64,000 nt of DNA from JAOUEA01 sp963810915 (lineage in GTDB: Bacteria > Actinomycetota > UBA4738 > HRBIN12), in NCBI GenBank assembly GCA_963810915.1, contig CAWEPH010000006.1, positions 558,001 to 622,000 on the forward strand, read 5' to 3'. This document shows, in pieces, positions 33,122 to 43,651 of this stretch (position 1 is the stretch's first letter; each line of letters begins with the position of its first letter). The translations under genes and the position numbers were made by a program. The notes beneath the pieces were generated by a model, which saw only the letters and a list, made by a program, of their open reading frames with translations, was not told the DNA's origin and searched no databases.

Positions 33122-33784
33122 TCACGCCCCCTTCGTCGCCGGTGTCTTGACGGCCGAGCGCACCATGACGAGCCCGCCGTTGGGGCCGGGCACCGCGCCC
33201 TTGACGAGCAGCAGGTTGCGCTCGGGGTCGGCCTGGACGACCTCGAGGTTCAGCACGGTCACGCGCTGGTTGCCGTGCTGGCCCGCCATCCGCATGCCCT
33301 TGAAGACGCGGCTGGGCGTGGCGCAGGCCCCGATCGCACCCGGCGCGCGATGCTTCTTGTGCACGCCGTGGCTCGCCCTGCAGTCCGGCGAACCCGTGGC
33401 GCTTCATGACGCCGCTGAAGCCCTTGCCCTTGGAGACGCCCACGACGTCGACCATGTCGCCCGCGGCGAAGACGTCGGCCTTGAGCTCCTGGCCGGCGGT
33501 GTAGTCGGCGGCGTCGTCGGTGCGCAGCTCCACCAGGTGGCGGCGCGGCTCGTCGACGCCGTGCCTTGTCGTAGTGGCCCTTCATGGGCTTGGTGACGTC
33601 GCGCGGGCGCGTCTCGCCGTAGGCGAGCTGGACGGCCGCGTAGCCGTCGTCTCCCTCGGGCGGACTTGACCTGCGCGACGACGCACGGCCCGGCCTGGAT
33701 CACCGTGACCGGGATGGCCCGCGTGTCGTCGAAGATCTGGGTCATCCCCAGCTTCTGTCCCAAGATGCCCTTCACGTCGCTCAT
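33122..33784 (-). CDS. rplC: 50S ribosomal protein L3 (three frame breaks)
   Basis: L3 lies near the peptidyl transferase centre. SDVKGILGQKLGMTQIFDDT and IPVTVIQAGPCVVAQVKSA lead; GDMVDVVGVSKGKGFSGVMK follows in a second frame; HKKHRAPGAIGACATPSRVF and KGMRMAGQHGNQRVTVLNLE in the last. Extra bases near 33662, 33565 and 33378 account for the breaks. Corrected length about 219 residues. Confidence 0.9.
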
Positions 33785-33793
33785 GTCCTTCGT

Positions 33794-34102
33794 CTAGAGC
33801 TTGATCTCGATGTCGACCCCGGCCGACAGGTTCAGGCGCTGGAGCTCCTGCACCGTCTTGGAGGTGGCGTCCACGATGTCGATCAGCCGTTTGTGCGTGA
33901 GCATCTGGAAGTGCTCGCGCGAGTCCTTGTACTTGTGCGGCGAGCGGATCACCGTGTAGATGTAGCGCTCGGTCGGCAGCGGCACCGGACCCACGACCTT
34001 GGCGCCGGTGCGCGTGACGTGCTCGACGATGTCGCGCGCGGCCACGTCCAGCATCCGGTGGTCGTACGCCCGGAGCTTGATGCGGATCTTCGGTCCTGCC
34101 AT
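33794..34102 (-). CDS. rpsJ: 30S ribosomal protein S10
   Basis: S10 (102 residues; also the NusE antitermination factor): GPKIRIKLRAYDHRMLDVAA, GPVPLPTERYIYTVIRSPHK, MLTHKRLIDIVDATSKTVQE. The frame is intact. It starts the S10 block, about 48 bases after tuf. Confidence 0.97.
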   Translation of the reverse strand: MAGPKIRIKLRAYDHRMLDVAARDIVEHVTRTGAKVVGPVPLPTERYIYTVIRSPHKYKDSREHFQMLTHKRLIDIVDATSKTVQELQRLNLSAGVDIEIKL

Positions 34103-34150
34103 CGAACGCCTTCTCCCTCTCGGCCTCTGTCGGCTCGGTCGTCGGTCCGC

Positions 34151-35338
<1,188 letters not shown>

Positions 35339-35362
35339 CAGTCGGTTCCTTCCCTTCCCTAC

Positions 35363-37520
35363 TTACTCGCCCGTGACCCTGGCGACGATCTCCTTGGCGA
35401 TCTGTGCCGGGACCTCGTTGTACGCGTGGAGCTGCATGGGGCTGTGCGCGGCACGGCCCTGGGTGCGCGAGCGCAGGTCCGTGGCGTAGCCGAAGAGCTC
35501 GGCCAGCGGCACGACCACGCGGACGACCTTCTGTCCGCTGCGCTCGTCGATGTTCTCGATGCGGCCGCGGCGCGCGGTGACCTCGCCCATCACGTCGCCG
35601 AGGAACTCCTCCGGCGAGGTGACCTCGAACTCCATGACGGGCTCGAGCAGGACCGGGTCGGCCTTGCGCGCGGCGTCCTTCACGGCCATCGACCCCGCGA
35701 TCTTGAACGCCATCTCGGAGGAGTCGACCTCGTGGTAGGAGCCGTCGATCAGCGTGGCGCGCACGTCCACCATGGGGTAGCCGGCCAGGATGCCGTTGTC
35801 GAGCGCCTCCTGGATGCCCTGGTCCACGGCGGGGATGTACTCGCGCGGGATCTTGCCGCCGACGATCTTGTTGATGAACTCGTAGCCGCCGCCGGGTCCG
35901 GTGGGCTCGAGGTCCAGCACGACGTGGCCGAACTGGCCCTTGCCGCCCGTCTGGCGCACGAAGCGCGCCTCGACCTTGTGGACCTCCTTGCGGATCGTCT
36001 CGCGGTAGGCCACCTGCGGCTTGCCGACGTTGGCGTCCACCGAGAACTCGCGCTTGAGGCGGTCCACGATGATGTCGAGGTGCAGCTCGCCCATCCCGGA
36101 GATCACCGTCTGCCCGGTCTCGTCGTCGAACTTCACGACGAAGGTGGGGTCCTCGTCGGAGAGCTTCGCGAGTCCGGATGCCCAGCTTGTCCTGGTCGGC
36201 CTTGGTCTTGGGCTCGACCGCCACCGAGATGACCGGCGTGGGGAAGCTGATCGACTCCAGCACGACCGGCTTGTCGGGGTCGCAGATCGTGTCGCCCGTG
36301 GTGGAGTGCTTCAGGCCCACGACGGCCACGATGTCGCCGGTGTACGCGGCCTCGAGGTCCTCGCGGTGGTTGGCGTGCATCTGCAGCACGCGCCCGATGC
36401 GCTCCTTGCGGTCCTTCGTGCTGTTCAGCACGTGGGAGCCGGCGTGCAGGATGCCCGAGTAGACCCGCAGGTAGGTGAGGCGTCCGACGTAGGCGTCGGA
36501 CATGATCTTGAAGGCCAGCGCGGAGAAGGGCTGTCCGTCGTCGGGCTCGCGCTCGACGTGCTGATCCTCCTTCTCGGGCAGGTGTCCCTCGACCGGCGGC
36601 ACGTCCAGCGGCGAGGGGAGGAAGTGCACCACGGCGTCGAGCACGAGCTGCACGCCCTTGTTCTTGAACGCGGATCCGCACAGCACGGGCACGCCCTCGT
36701 TCGCGAGGGTGGCCTGCCGGATGGCTCGGCGCATCTCCTCGACGGTGGGCTCTTCCTCGTGGATGAACTTCTCCATGAGGGCCTCGTCGTGGTCGGCGAG
36801 CTTCTCGAAGAGCTCGCGGTGCGCGGCCTCGGCCGCCTCGCGGTACTCCTCGGGGATGTCCGTGTCCTTCCAGTCCTCCCCCATCTCGCCTTCCCAGTAG
36901 TGGCCCTTCATCTCCACGAGGTCGATGACCCCGTGGAGCTCGGACTCGGTGCCCCAGGGGAGCTGCAGGACGAGCGGGTTGGCGCCGAGGCGGTCGACGA
37001 TCATGCCGACGGTGCGCTCGAAGTCGGCGCCGGTGCGGTCCATCTTGTTCACGAAGCAGATGCGGGGCACGTGGTAGCGGTCGGCCTGGCGCCACACCGT
37101 CTCGGACTGCGGCTCGACGCCGGCGACGGCGTCGAACACGGCGACGGCGCCGTCGAGCACGCGGAGGGAGCGCTCGACCTCGACCGTGAAGTCGACGTGG
37201 CCGGGCGTGTCGATGATGTTGATCCAGTGGCCCTTCCACTGACAGGTGGTGGCGGCCGACGTGATCGTGATGCCGCGCTCGCGCTCCTGGGCCATCCAGT
37301 CCATCTGGGCCGTGCCCTCGTGGACCTCGCCGATCTTGTACGCCTTGCCGGTGTAGTAGAGGATGCGCTCGGTCGTCGTCGTCTTACCGGCATCGATGTG
37401 GGCCATGATGCCGATGTTGCGCGTGCGCGCGAGGGGGTATTCGCGGATGTTGAGCCGCTTCCCCTTCTTGACGTCCTGCTCTGTCGTTGCCACGTGCATC
37501 TTCTCCGCGGGGCTCGCCAT
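35363..37520 (-). CDS. fusA: elongation factor G (one frame break)
   Basis: EF-G drives translocation. N-terminal G-domain: GIMAHIDAGKTTTTERILYY, DTPGHVDF, NKMDRTGAD. Domains II-V include VGLKHSTTGDTICDP, then GMGELHLDIIVDRLKREFSV and ERSGQKVVRVVVPLAELFGY in the next frame. One extra base near 36178-36181 breaks the frame. Corrected length is about 718 residues from ATG 37520; an in-frame ATG at 37499 gives 711 and may be the real start. Confidence 0.94.
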
Positions 37521-37545
37521 CTAGGCTCGCCCCCTGTCAGCGGAA

Positions 37546-37565
37546 ACCCGGCCGCGAGGCCGGGT
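37546..37565 (-). terminator. hairpin between rpsG and fusA
   Basis: ACCCGGCC, loop GCGA, GGCCGGGT forms an 8-bp stem in the 65-base rpsG-fusA gap. It may attenuate transcription or protect an mRNA end; a full stop is unlikely. Confidence 0.4.
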
Positions 37566-37585
37566 CCGGTACGACTCCTCGTCCA

Positions 37586-38056
37586 TCACCAGCGGTAGTG
37601 CGCGAAGGCCTTGTTGGCCTCGGCCATCTTGTGCATGTCCTCGCGGCGCTTCACGGATACGCCGGTCCCGTTGGCGGCGTCCATGATCTCGGCCACCAGA
37701 CGGTCGGCCATCGAGTTCTCCTTGCGCTGGCGGCTGTAGTTCACGAGCCAGCGGAGCGCGAGGGTCGTGCCGCGCTGCGGCTTGACCTCGACCGGCACCT
37801 GGTAGGAGGCGCCGCCGACGCGCCGGGACTTGACCTCGAGCATGGGACGCACGTTGTCGACCGCCCGCTTGAGGGTGATCACCGGGTCGTTGGCGGTGCG
37901 CTCCGAGATGACCTCGAGCGCCTTGTAGACCGTGCGCTCGGCGACGGTCTTCTTCCCGTCCAGCAGCACCTTGTTGATGAGCTGCGTGACGAGGGGGTTC
38001 TGATACACGGGGTCCGGGAAGACCTCGCGGCGTACGGCAGGGCCCTTGCGCGGCAT
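37586..38056 (-). CDS. rpsG: 30S ribosomal protein S7
   Basis: S7 (156 residues) nucleates the 30S head: PRKGPAVRREVFPDPVYQNP, LVTQLINKVLLDGKKTVAER, ALRWLVNYSRQRKENSMADR, ending NKAFAHYRW. ATG 38056 is two bases from the rpsL stop. The frame is intact. Confidence 0.97.
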   Translation of the reverse strand: MPRKGPAVRREVFPDPVYQNPLVTQLINKVLLDGKKTVAERTVYKALEVISERTANDPVITLKRAVDNVRPMLEVKSRRVGGASYQVPVEVKPQRGTTLALRWLVNYSRQRKENSMADRLVAEIMDAANGTGVSVKRREDMHKMAEANKAFAHYRW

Positions 38057-38058
38057 GC

Positions 38059-38433
38059 TTACTCGCCGCCCTTCTTGGCGCCGTAGCGCGAGCGTGCCTG
38101 CTTGCGGTCCTTCACGCCGGCGGTGTCCAGCGTGCCGCGGACGATCTTGTAGCGCACGCCCGGCAGGTCCTTCACGCGGCCGCCCCGCACCAGGACGATG
38201 GAGTGCTCCTGGAGGTTGTGGCCGACGCCGGGGATGTAGCAGGTGACCTCGATGCCCGAGGTGAGCCGGACGCGCGCGACCTTGCGCAGCGCCGAGTTCG
38301 GCTTCTTGGGGGTCATGGTGTAGACACGCGTGCAGACGCCGCGCCGCTGCGGGGAACCCTTCAGCGCGGGAGCCTTCGTCTTCTCTTTGCGGGCCTCGCG
38401 GCCCTGGCGCACAAGTTGCTCGATCGTAGGCAT
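38059..38433 (-). CDS. rpsL: 30S ribosomal protein S12
   Basis: S12 (124 residues) sits at the decoding centre. PTIEQLVRQGREARKEKTKA, MTPKKPNSALRKVARVRLTS, and HSIVLVRGGRVKDLPGVRYK carry lysines at the positions corresponding to E. coli K42 and K87, so the classic streptomycin-resistance substitutions are absent. It is the first gene of the str operon; a promoter lies about 180 bases upstream. rpoC is not adjacent. Confidence 0.97.
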   Translation of the reverse strand: MPTIEQLVRQGREARKEKTKAPALKGSPQRRGVCTRVYTMTPKKPNSALRKVARVRLTSGIEVTCYIPGVGHNLQEHSIVLVRGGRVKDLPGVRYKIVRGTLDTAGVKDRKQARSRYGAKKGGE

Positions 38434-38613
38434 AGATCTCTCGTCTGCACTCTTCCGTTGTCAAACACCGGGGCACGGCTCGCGCGAACGCGGGGGCGTA
38501 CCCGTGGACCGGAACCGTCGGGGCGCGCGGAGCACCGCCTGCCCGTTCGGATCCCACTCCGGAACCGGAGTCGAACGCGCCCGGAGGCCCACCGAACCGG
38601 GGCGCGACCGATA

Positions 38614-38643
38614 AAGCTACAGGTCGCACGCACGGAGCGTCAA
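38614..38643 (-). promoter_or_regulatory. str operon (rpsL) promoter
   Basis: Minus-strand TTGACG (38638-38643), an 18-base spacer and TAGCTT (38614-38619). It would give a leader of about 170 bases before rpsL. The 475-base gap 38434-38908 otherwise holds this leader and the S53 peptidase promoter, and no further gene. Confidence 0.7.
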
Positions 38644-38831
38644 CCGGCGCGGGGTGCCTTCGGCGTGAGGTGCCCGTCCCGCGATCCGGTCGCCCGGACG
38701 CACCCCCAGATGATACCGGAACCACGCCGGCCCAGCCCGGGGACATGGCCCTCGAGCGCCTGCGGGCGAGGGCGTCACGCACCCTGCGGGCTAGGGGGTT
38801 GTGCCGATGCGACAAACCCGAGGACTAGGCA

Positions 38832-38837
38832 TATAGT
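38832..38837 (+). promoter_or_regulatory. -10 box upstream of the S53 peptidase gene
   Basis: TATAGT lies 72 bases before the start codon in a locally AT-richer stretch. A weak -35 (TGCGAC) is 18 bases upstream, so an activator may be needed. Confidence 0.35.
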
Positions 38838-38908
38838 CCCATGGCTGACCGGGGCCCCCCGCGTCGTTCGTTCGCGGACCTCGAGCCCGGTCGGGGAAGG
38901 AGCAGGGC

Positions 38909-40849
38909 ATGAGGGTTCGATCCTTGACCCGCCCCGCCATCGGCCTGTTGGCGACGTTCGCCGTCGTCGCCACGCTGGTGTCGGGAGCGGGGGCATCGTC
39001 CGCGACGAAACGGGTATCGGGAGCCCCTCGGTGGGCCACGCGGTCCAACTTCGTGCGCCGGGCGCGGCCCGGCACGGAGATCGATATCGCCGTCGTCTTG
39101 GGATGGCGTGATCCGGCCGGCGTCGCCTCGTTCGCGGCCGCCGTGTCCGATCCTCGCAGCGCCTCGTACGGCAAGTACCTGAGCCCGGCGCAGTTCCGCG
39201 CCCGGTTCTCGCAGTCCGACGCGGCGGTGGCATCCGTCAGCTCGTGGCTGCGAAGCACCGGCCTGCAGGTCGGGACCGTTCCCGCGAACCATCTCTTCGT
39301 CGGGGCCCGCGGGACCGTGGCCCAGGTCGAGAAGGCCTTCGGCATCCAGCTGAACATGTACCGCACCGCGGGACGCGTGATGCGCGCCCCCGACGCCGAC
39401 CCCCAGGTGCCGGCCTCCATCGCCGGCGTCGTCCAGGGCGTCATCGGACTGGCGAGCACGCGGGTGCAGCACTCCGGTCCCTCGGCGCCGCCCGCCCCCG
39501 TCTTCGTGCAGGGCAAGCCGTGCTCGGAGTTCTGGGGTCAGAAGACCGCCAAGAGCCTGCCCAAGGCGTACGGGCACAAGCAGCCCTACACGCCGTGCGG
39601 CTACGCGCCCAAGCAGGTGCGCGGCGCCTACGGCCTCGCCCCCGTCATCAAGTCGGGGACCGACGGCTCCGGCGTCACGGTCGCGGTCATCGACGCGTTC
39701 AACTCGCCGACCATCCGCAAGGACCTCACGATCTACTCGCAGCGGCACGGGCTCCCGAAGCCCAAGCTGAAGCAGTACAACGTGAAGCCGCTGCCCGGCG
39801 ACATCGAGAACAAGCAGGGCTGGTACGGCGAAGAGACCCTCGACCTGGACGCGATCCACGGGATGGCCCCCGGCGCCAAGCTCGTCTACGCGGGCGCCAA
39901 GGACAACTCGGACCTCAACATCCTCGAGCGGGTCGTCTACGTGATCGACAACCACCTCGCCTCGATCGTGAACAACTCCTACGGCAACGCGGGCGAGGCA
40001 CTGCCCGCCGCCGAGATCAAGGCCGAGGAGGCCGCGTACCAGCAGGCCATCGCCGAGGGGATCGGCTTCTACTTCTCCTCCGGCGACTGCGGCGACAACC
40101 TGGACCCGCAGGGCCTCTGCGGCGGGACGGGCGCACGCGAGACCGACTACCCGGCCTCGAGCCCGAACGTGACCGCCGTCGGCGGCACGAGCCTGGCCGT
40201 GAGCAAGAGCAACGGCTACCTGTTCGAGACGGGCTGGGGCACCGGCTTCTCCCCGCTCGGACCGAGCGGCCAGCACTGGAACCCGAAGCCTCCGGGCTAC
40301 TACCTCTACGGCGGCGGCGGCGGCACCAGCAAGCGGTTCGCCGAGCCCGCGTACCAGCAGGGCGTCGTTCCGACGTCGCTTTCCGGGTACTGGGGCAAGT
40401 CGAACCGCGTCGTGCCGGACTTCGCCGCGGACGGTGACCCCAACACCGGGTACCTGGTGGGGCAGACCCAGACCTTCCCGAACGGGAAGGTGCGCTACAG
40501 CGAGTACCGCCTCGGCGGCACCAGCCTCTCCTCCCCCCTCGTGGCGGGGATCATGGCGCTGGCGAACCAGTACGCGGGGCACGACCTCGGGTTCGTGAAC
40601 CCGCTGCTGTACTCGCTCGACGCGAGCGCGTTCCGCGACATCGTGGACCCGAGCTCGACCGTCGCCGTCGCGCGCACGAACTACGCGAACGGCGTCAACG
40701 CGGCCGGTGGACTCACGTACTCGCTGCGCACGATGAACCAGACGGGCACGCTGCACACCATCCCCGGTTACGACGACGTCACCGGGCGCGGCACCCCGAA
40801 CGGCTGGGACTTCCTGCAGGCCCTGGCCGCAGGAGGTGGACCCGCCTGA
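38909..40849 (+). CDS. secreted S53 family (sedolisin) serine-carboxyl peptidase
   Basis: The 646-residue preproprotein starts with a signal peptide (RSLTRPAIGLLATFAVVATL, Ala-rich cut region), followed by a pro-kumamolisin domain (residues about 45-190). The catalytic domain has E308 and D312 in GEETLDLDA, the oxyanion D393 in SSGDCGD, and the nucleophile S539 in GGTSLSSP. The C-terminal RDIVDP and PGYDDVTGRGTPNG match the calcium site. Sedolisins are secreted endopeptidases or tripeptidyl peptidases active at acid pH. It is a single-gene transcript with its own terminator. Confidence 0.93.
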   Translation: MRVRSLTRPAIGLLATFAVVATLVSGAGASSATKRVSGAPRWATRSNFVRRARPGTEIDIAVVLGWRDPAGVASFAAAVSDPRSASYGKYLSPAQFRARFSQSDAAVASVSSWLRSTGLQVGTVPANHLFVGARGTVAQVEKAFGIQLNMYRTAGRVMRAPDADPQVPASIAGVVQGVIGLASTRVQHSGPSAPPAPVFVQGKPCSEFWGQKTAKSLPKAYGHKQPYTPCGYAPKQVRGAYGLAPVIKSGTDGSGVTVAVIDAFNSPTIRKDLTIYSQRHGLPKPKLKQYNVKPLPGDIENKQGWYGEETLDLDAIHGMAPGAKLVYAGAKDNSDLNILERVVYVIDNHLASIVNNSYGNAGEALPAAEIKAEEAAYQQAIAEGIGFYFSSGDCGDNLDPQGLCGGTGARETDYPASSPNVTAVGGTSLAVSKSNGYLFETGWGTGFSPLGPSGQHWNPKPPGYYLYGGGGGTSKRFAEPAYQQGVVPTSLSGYWGKSNRVVPDFAADGDPNTGYLVGQTQTFPNGKVRYSEYRLGGTSLSSPLVAGIMALANQYAGHDLGFVNPLLYSLDASAFRDIVDPSSTVAVARTNYANGVNAAGGLTYSLRTMNQTGTLHTIPGYDDVTGRGTPNGWDFLQALAAGGGPA

Positions 40850-40876
40850 GGGTCTGACGCAGCCGCACCACGCAGT

Positions 40877-40911
40877 GCGAAGGGCGCCCCGCGAAGCGGG
40901 GCGCCCTTCGC
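40877..40911 (+). terminator. terminator of the S53 peptidase gene
   Basis: A perfect 16-bp stem (GCGAAGGGCGCCCCGC, loop GAA, GCGGGGCGCCCTTCGC) begins 28 bases after the stop. Confidence 0.85.
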
Positions 40912-40933
40912 GTATCCGGTAGCGTCATCCCCC

Positions 40934-41719
40934 GTGGAGGACATGCAGCAGATCGCCGTCGCCGCCGCGCTCCGCGGCGGCGAGGTCGTGCGGGAGGGAG
41001 CCGCAGGCCGCGGCGCGGCCCCGCTCGACAAGGGCCGGCCCGGGGACTACGTCACCGCGATCGACGTCGCCAGCGAGGACGCCATCCGCACCCTGCTCGC
41101 GGAGGCCACCCCCGACATCCCGGTGGTGGGCGAGGAGGAGGGCGGCGCGGACGCGGCCCGCTACTGGCTGGTCGATCCGCTCGACGGCACCACGAACTTC
41201 CTCCACGGGTTCCCCGCCGTCGGCGTCTCCGTGGCCCTCGTGGAGGACGGCCACCCGACGGCCGGCTGCGTGCACGCGCCCTTCCTCGACCAGACCTTCG
41301 CGGCCGCCCGCGGTGCGGGGGCCTGGTCCATCGCCGCCGACGGCGACCGCGCGCGCCTCGGGGTCAGCGAGCGCTCCGCCGGGCGCGCGGTCGTGGCCAC
41401 CGGCTTCCCGTTCCGCCGCAAGGAGCTCCTCCCCCGCTACCTCCGCATGTTCGGAGCCGCCCTCCGCACCTTCGAGGACCTCCGCCGCCCGGGCGCCGCC
41501 GCCCTCGACCTCGCGTGGGTCGCCTCCGGCGTCTTCGACGGCTTCTTCGAGCTCGCCCTCGCCCCCTGGGACGTCGCCGCCGGCGGCCTCCTCATCGAGG
41601 AAGCCGGCGGCCTGGTCACCGACTGGACCGGCCACCCCAACTACCTCCCCGGCACGATCCTCGCCGGCCCCCCCGCGATCCACGCCGAACTCCTCACCCT
41701 CGCCGCCACCACCGGATGA
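40934..41719 (+). CDS. inositol monophosphatase family phosphatase
   Basis: A 261-residue magnesium-dependent phosphatase. Motif 1 is VVGEEEGG; motif 2 VDPLDGTTNFLHGFP carries the metal-binding aspartates; motif 3 APWDVAAGGLLIEEAGG is near the C-terminus. Possible substrates are inositol-1-phosphate, histidinol phosphate or fructose-1,6-bisphosphate; the sequence does not decide. Start is GTG 40934 or ATG 40943. The second half has almost only G or C at third positions, more than its neighbours. Confidence 0.9.
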   Translation: MEDMQQIAVAAALRGGEVVREGAAGRGAAPLDKGRPGDYVTAIDVASEDAIRTLLAEATPDIPVVGEEEGGADAARYWLVDPLDGTTNFLHGFPAVGVSVALVEDGHPTAGCVHAPFLDQTFAAARGAGAWSIAADGDRARLGVSERSAGRAVVATGFPFRRKELLPRYLRMFGAALRTFEDLRRPGAAALDLAWVASGVFDGFFELALAPWDVAAGGLLIEEAGGLVTDWTGHPNYLPGTILAGPPAIHAELLTLAATTG

Positions 41720-42051
41720 GGCCCGCGCACCGGAGCCGTCACTCGCGGCCGCTCGGGGGAAGGCAAGGCGCGCCCTATTCCTTCTCCGCCGTGCAGTTGG
41801 GGAACAGCGGAGATGAGCCCCTCTTCGTCGATAGCCTGGATCTGATCGACACCCGGGGTCTCAGCATCGTCGGCATCCAGATCGGCACCGTACGTACGAA
41901 TGCCCGTCGGGCGCGAACGGATTCCCTCCGGCGTCCTTCCATTTCCCGATGGCCGCACCGACGGACGTACCGATCCCCCCGAAGGGGGCGTTCGACCGAT
42001 GGCCCGCGCCCGCGCCGACCGCACCGGGTCGCGCCCGGTGCGACAAAGCGA
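41720..42051. other. 332-base intergenic region with a possible gene remnant
   Basis: No intact gene is seen. On the plus strand, 41773-41893 reads like natural protein (PYSFSAVQLGNSGDEPLFVD then SLDLIDTRGLSIVGIQIGTV) with balanced codon use, but it has no start codon, and the frame then loses protein character. It may be the remains of a secreted or membrane protein. Confidence 0.4.
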
Positions 42052-42729
42052 CTACTCCCCGCCCGGGGCGATCCCACGCACGATCGCTAAGCCGCCTCCC
42101 GACAACCTTCGAAGCATCACCTGCGAAAGACCGGCTCCGTACAGGAACGAGCCAAGCTCGACGGATCGGTAGAGCCTCACATGCCCCGGCTCGAACCGGC
42201 GGAGCAACCGATCCGCGAAGCGGGCTGACGCGAGATCAGCACACGCATCGCCGATCACGAGGTGACCGCCTGGAGCGAGTACCCGAGCCATCTCACGCAC
42301 GGCTTGAAGTGGATCGGGGTAGTGATGGAAGGAGTTGGAGCAGAGCACGGCCGTGAACTCCCGATCGCCGAACGGAAGCCCTTCCGCATCCGCGACCTCG
42401 AATCGCACGTTCTCGATACCCTCCGCGAGATCGACGGCTTGATGGATCATCTCGGGTGAGAGATCGATGCCGACGACCGATGCCGCCACGACGGCGGCCT
42501 CTCTCGATGCCGCGCCCGTTCCGCACCCGACGTCGAGCAACCGATCCTCGGTGGTGAGTGCGAGCGCGGCGAGCGAGCCGCGCTGAACGGGATCGCGCCA
42601 CCGGGACGTGACCCCTGACTCATACGTTCCGGCCCGGCGGTCGAACCACCGTCTGGTTGATGCCTTCGTTGAGTCCACCGGGCAAGTGTATGTGCCGCGC
42701 GACATCAGGGGACCTACCGGTATTCGCAC
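42052..42729 (-). CDS. class I SAM-dependent methyltransferase
   Basis: A 225-residue methyltransferase of the type 11 (UbiE-like) family. The SAM-binding loop is LLDVGCGTGAASREAA, followed by VVGIDLSPEMI, VRFEVADAEGLPFGD, and FHHYPDPLQAVREMARVLAP then GGHLVIGDA. Substrate unknown. The first 20 residues may be a false extension; a start near MSRGTYTCPVD is possible. It lies alone on the minus strand within the accessory block between rpoC and rpsL. Confidence 0.85.
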   Translation of the reverse strand: MRIPVGPLMSRGTYTCPVDSTKASTRRWFDRRAGTYESGVTSRWRDPVQRGSLAALALTTEDRLLDVGCGTGAASREAAVVAASVVGIDLSPEMIHQAVDLAEGIENVRFEVADAEGLPFGDREFTAVLCSNSFHHYPDPLQAVREMARVLAPGGHLVIGDACADLASARFADRLLRRFEPGHVRLYRSVELGSFLYGAGLSQVMLRRLSGGGLAIVRGIAPGGE

Positions 42730-42799
42730 ACCATCACGCCGAAGGAGCCGTCGAATCAGCGACCCCTGACCCCGGTCACGATTCGGAAAACGTACATCT

Positions 42800-42819
42800 A
42801 CCCTCGACTGTCCGAGGGT
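42800..42819 (-). terminator. hairpin downstream of the membrane protein gene
   Basis: ACCCTCG and CGAGGGT form a 7-bp stem with a 6-base loop, followed on the minus strand by AGATGTACGTTTTCC. It may terminate the gene ending at 42878. Confidence 0.4.
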
Positions 42820-42877
42820 GCCTAGTTGGACCGGGGTGCCCCAGCGTCGGAGGATGTTCCCGGAGTGTCGCCGCAGG

Positions 42878-43651
42878 TCAGAGGAAGGCAGCGCCGACCT
42901 TCCTGGGCATCAGAGCCAGCCGTACCCCGGTCACCAGCAGCCACACGAGCCAGGCGGCGTAGCCGAGCATGCCCACGAACAGGATCGGCGAGCCGTCAGC
43001 GATCGCGAGGTTGGCCACCCCGGCGGCGATCAGCAGGCCTCCCCCGGCCACGCCGAGCACACGCTGCCACGGCGCCGCCAGCCGACTCGCATGCGCCGCC
43101 AGCGCAGCGCCGATGAAGGTGGTGCCGAGCGCCGACAGCGCCAGAGCGAATGCTCCTGCATGCAGCTGCCAGACGAGCTCGAACAGCGGGCTCGGCTCGG
43201 CGAGCTCGCCGGCGGACAATACGACTCCGTTCCACAGCACGGCGTAGAGCGCGAAGACCGCCGCGAGAGTCGCGCCCGCGGCCACCGCGAGGCGCGACCA
43301 GTCGGCGCCCGCACCCCCGCGACGCCCGACCAGCCCGTGGAGACCGGTCACGAACACGAGCAGTAGCGGCAGGTTCAGCGCCTCTGAGCCGACCGCGATC
43401 GCGACCGCGCCCCGGTTCTCCGCGTGGAAGGCGAGCACCTTCTCGATCGGGTCGCCGAAGCCGGGCGCTCCGGCCCAGACCAGCACAGCATTCTGAATGA
43501 CCAACGACGCTACCAACGCGATCGCCGCCGCGCCCACGACCCGCTCCCCGAACGCAGGGGTCGGGATCGGCCCCCTCGTTCCCACTGCCGCGCTCGCAGG
43601 CACATGCTGCTGGGACTCCGCAGCTTTGTCGCTATTGTGCGGAGATCTCAT
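42878..43651 (-). CDS. multi-pass membrane protein of unknown function
   Basis: A 257-residue protein with about seven hydrophobic segments, for example VVGAAAIALVASLVIQNAVL, LNLPLLLVFVTGLHGLV, LAVAAGATLAAVFALYAVLW, ALALSALGTTFIGAALAA and GMLGYAAWLVWLLVTGVRLA. The layout resembles DUF4386-type proteins, but no motif fixes a function. AAGGAG lies just before ATG 43651. It is probably a single gene followed by a weak hairpin. Confidence 0.75.
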   Translation of the reverse strand: MRSPHNSDKAAESQQHVPASAAVGTRGPIPTPAFGERVVGAAAIALVASLVIQNAVLVWAGAPGFGDPIEKVLAFHAENRGAVAIAVGSEALNLPLLLVFVTGLHGLVGRRGGAGADWSRLAVAAGATLAAVFALYAVLWNGVVLSAGELAEPSPLFELVWQLHAGAFALALSALGTTFIGAALAAHASRLAAPWQRVLGVAGGGLLIAAGVANLAIADGSPILFVGMLGYAAWLVWLLVTGVRLALMPRKVGAAFL

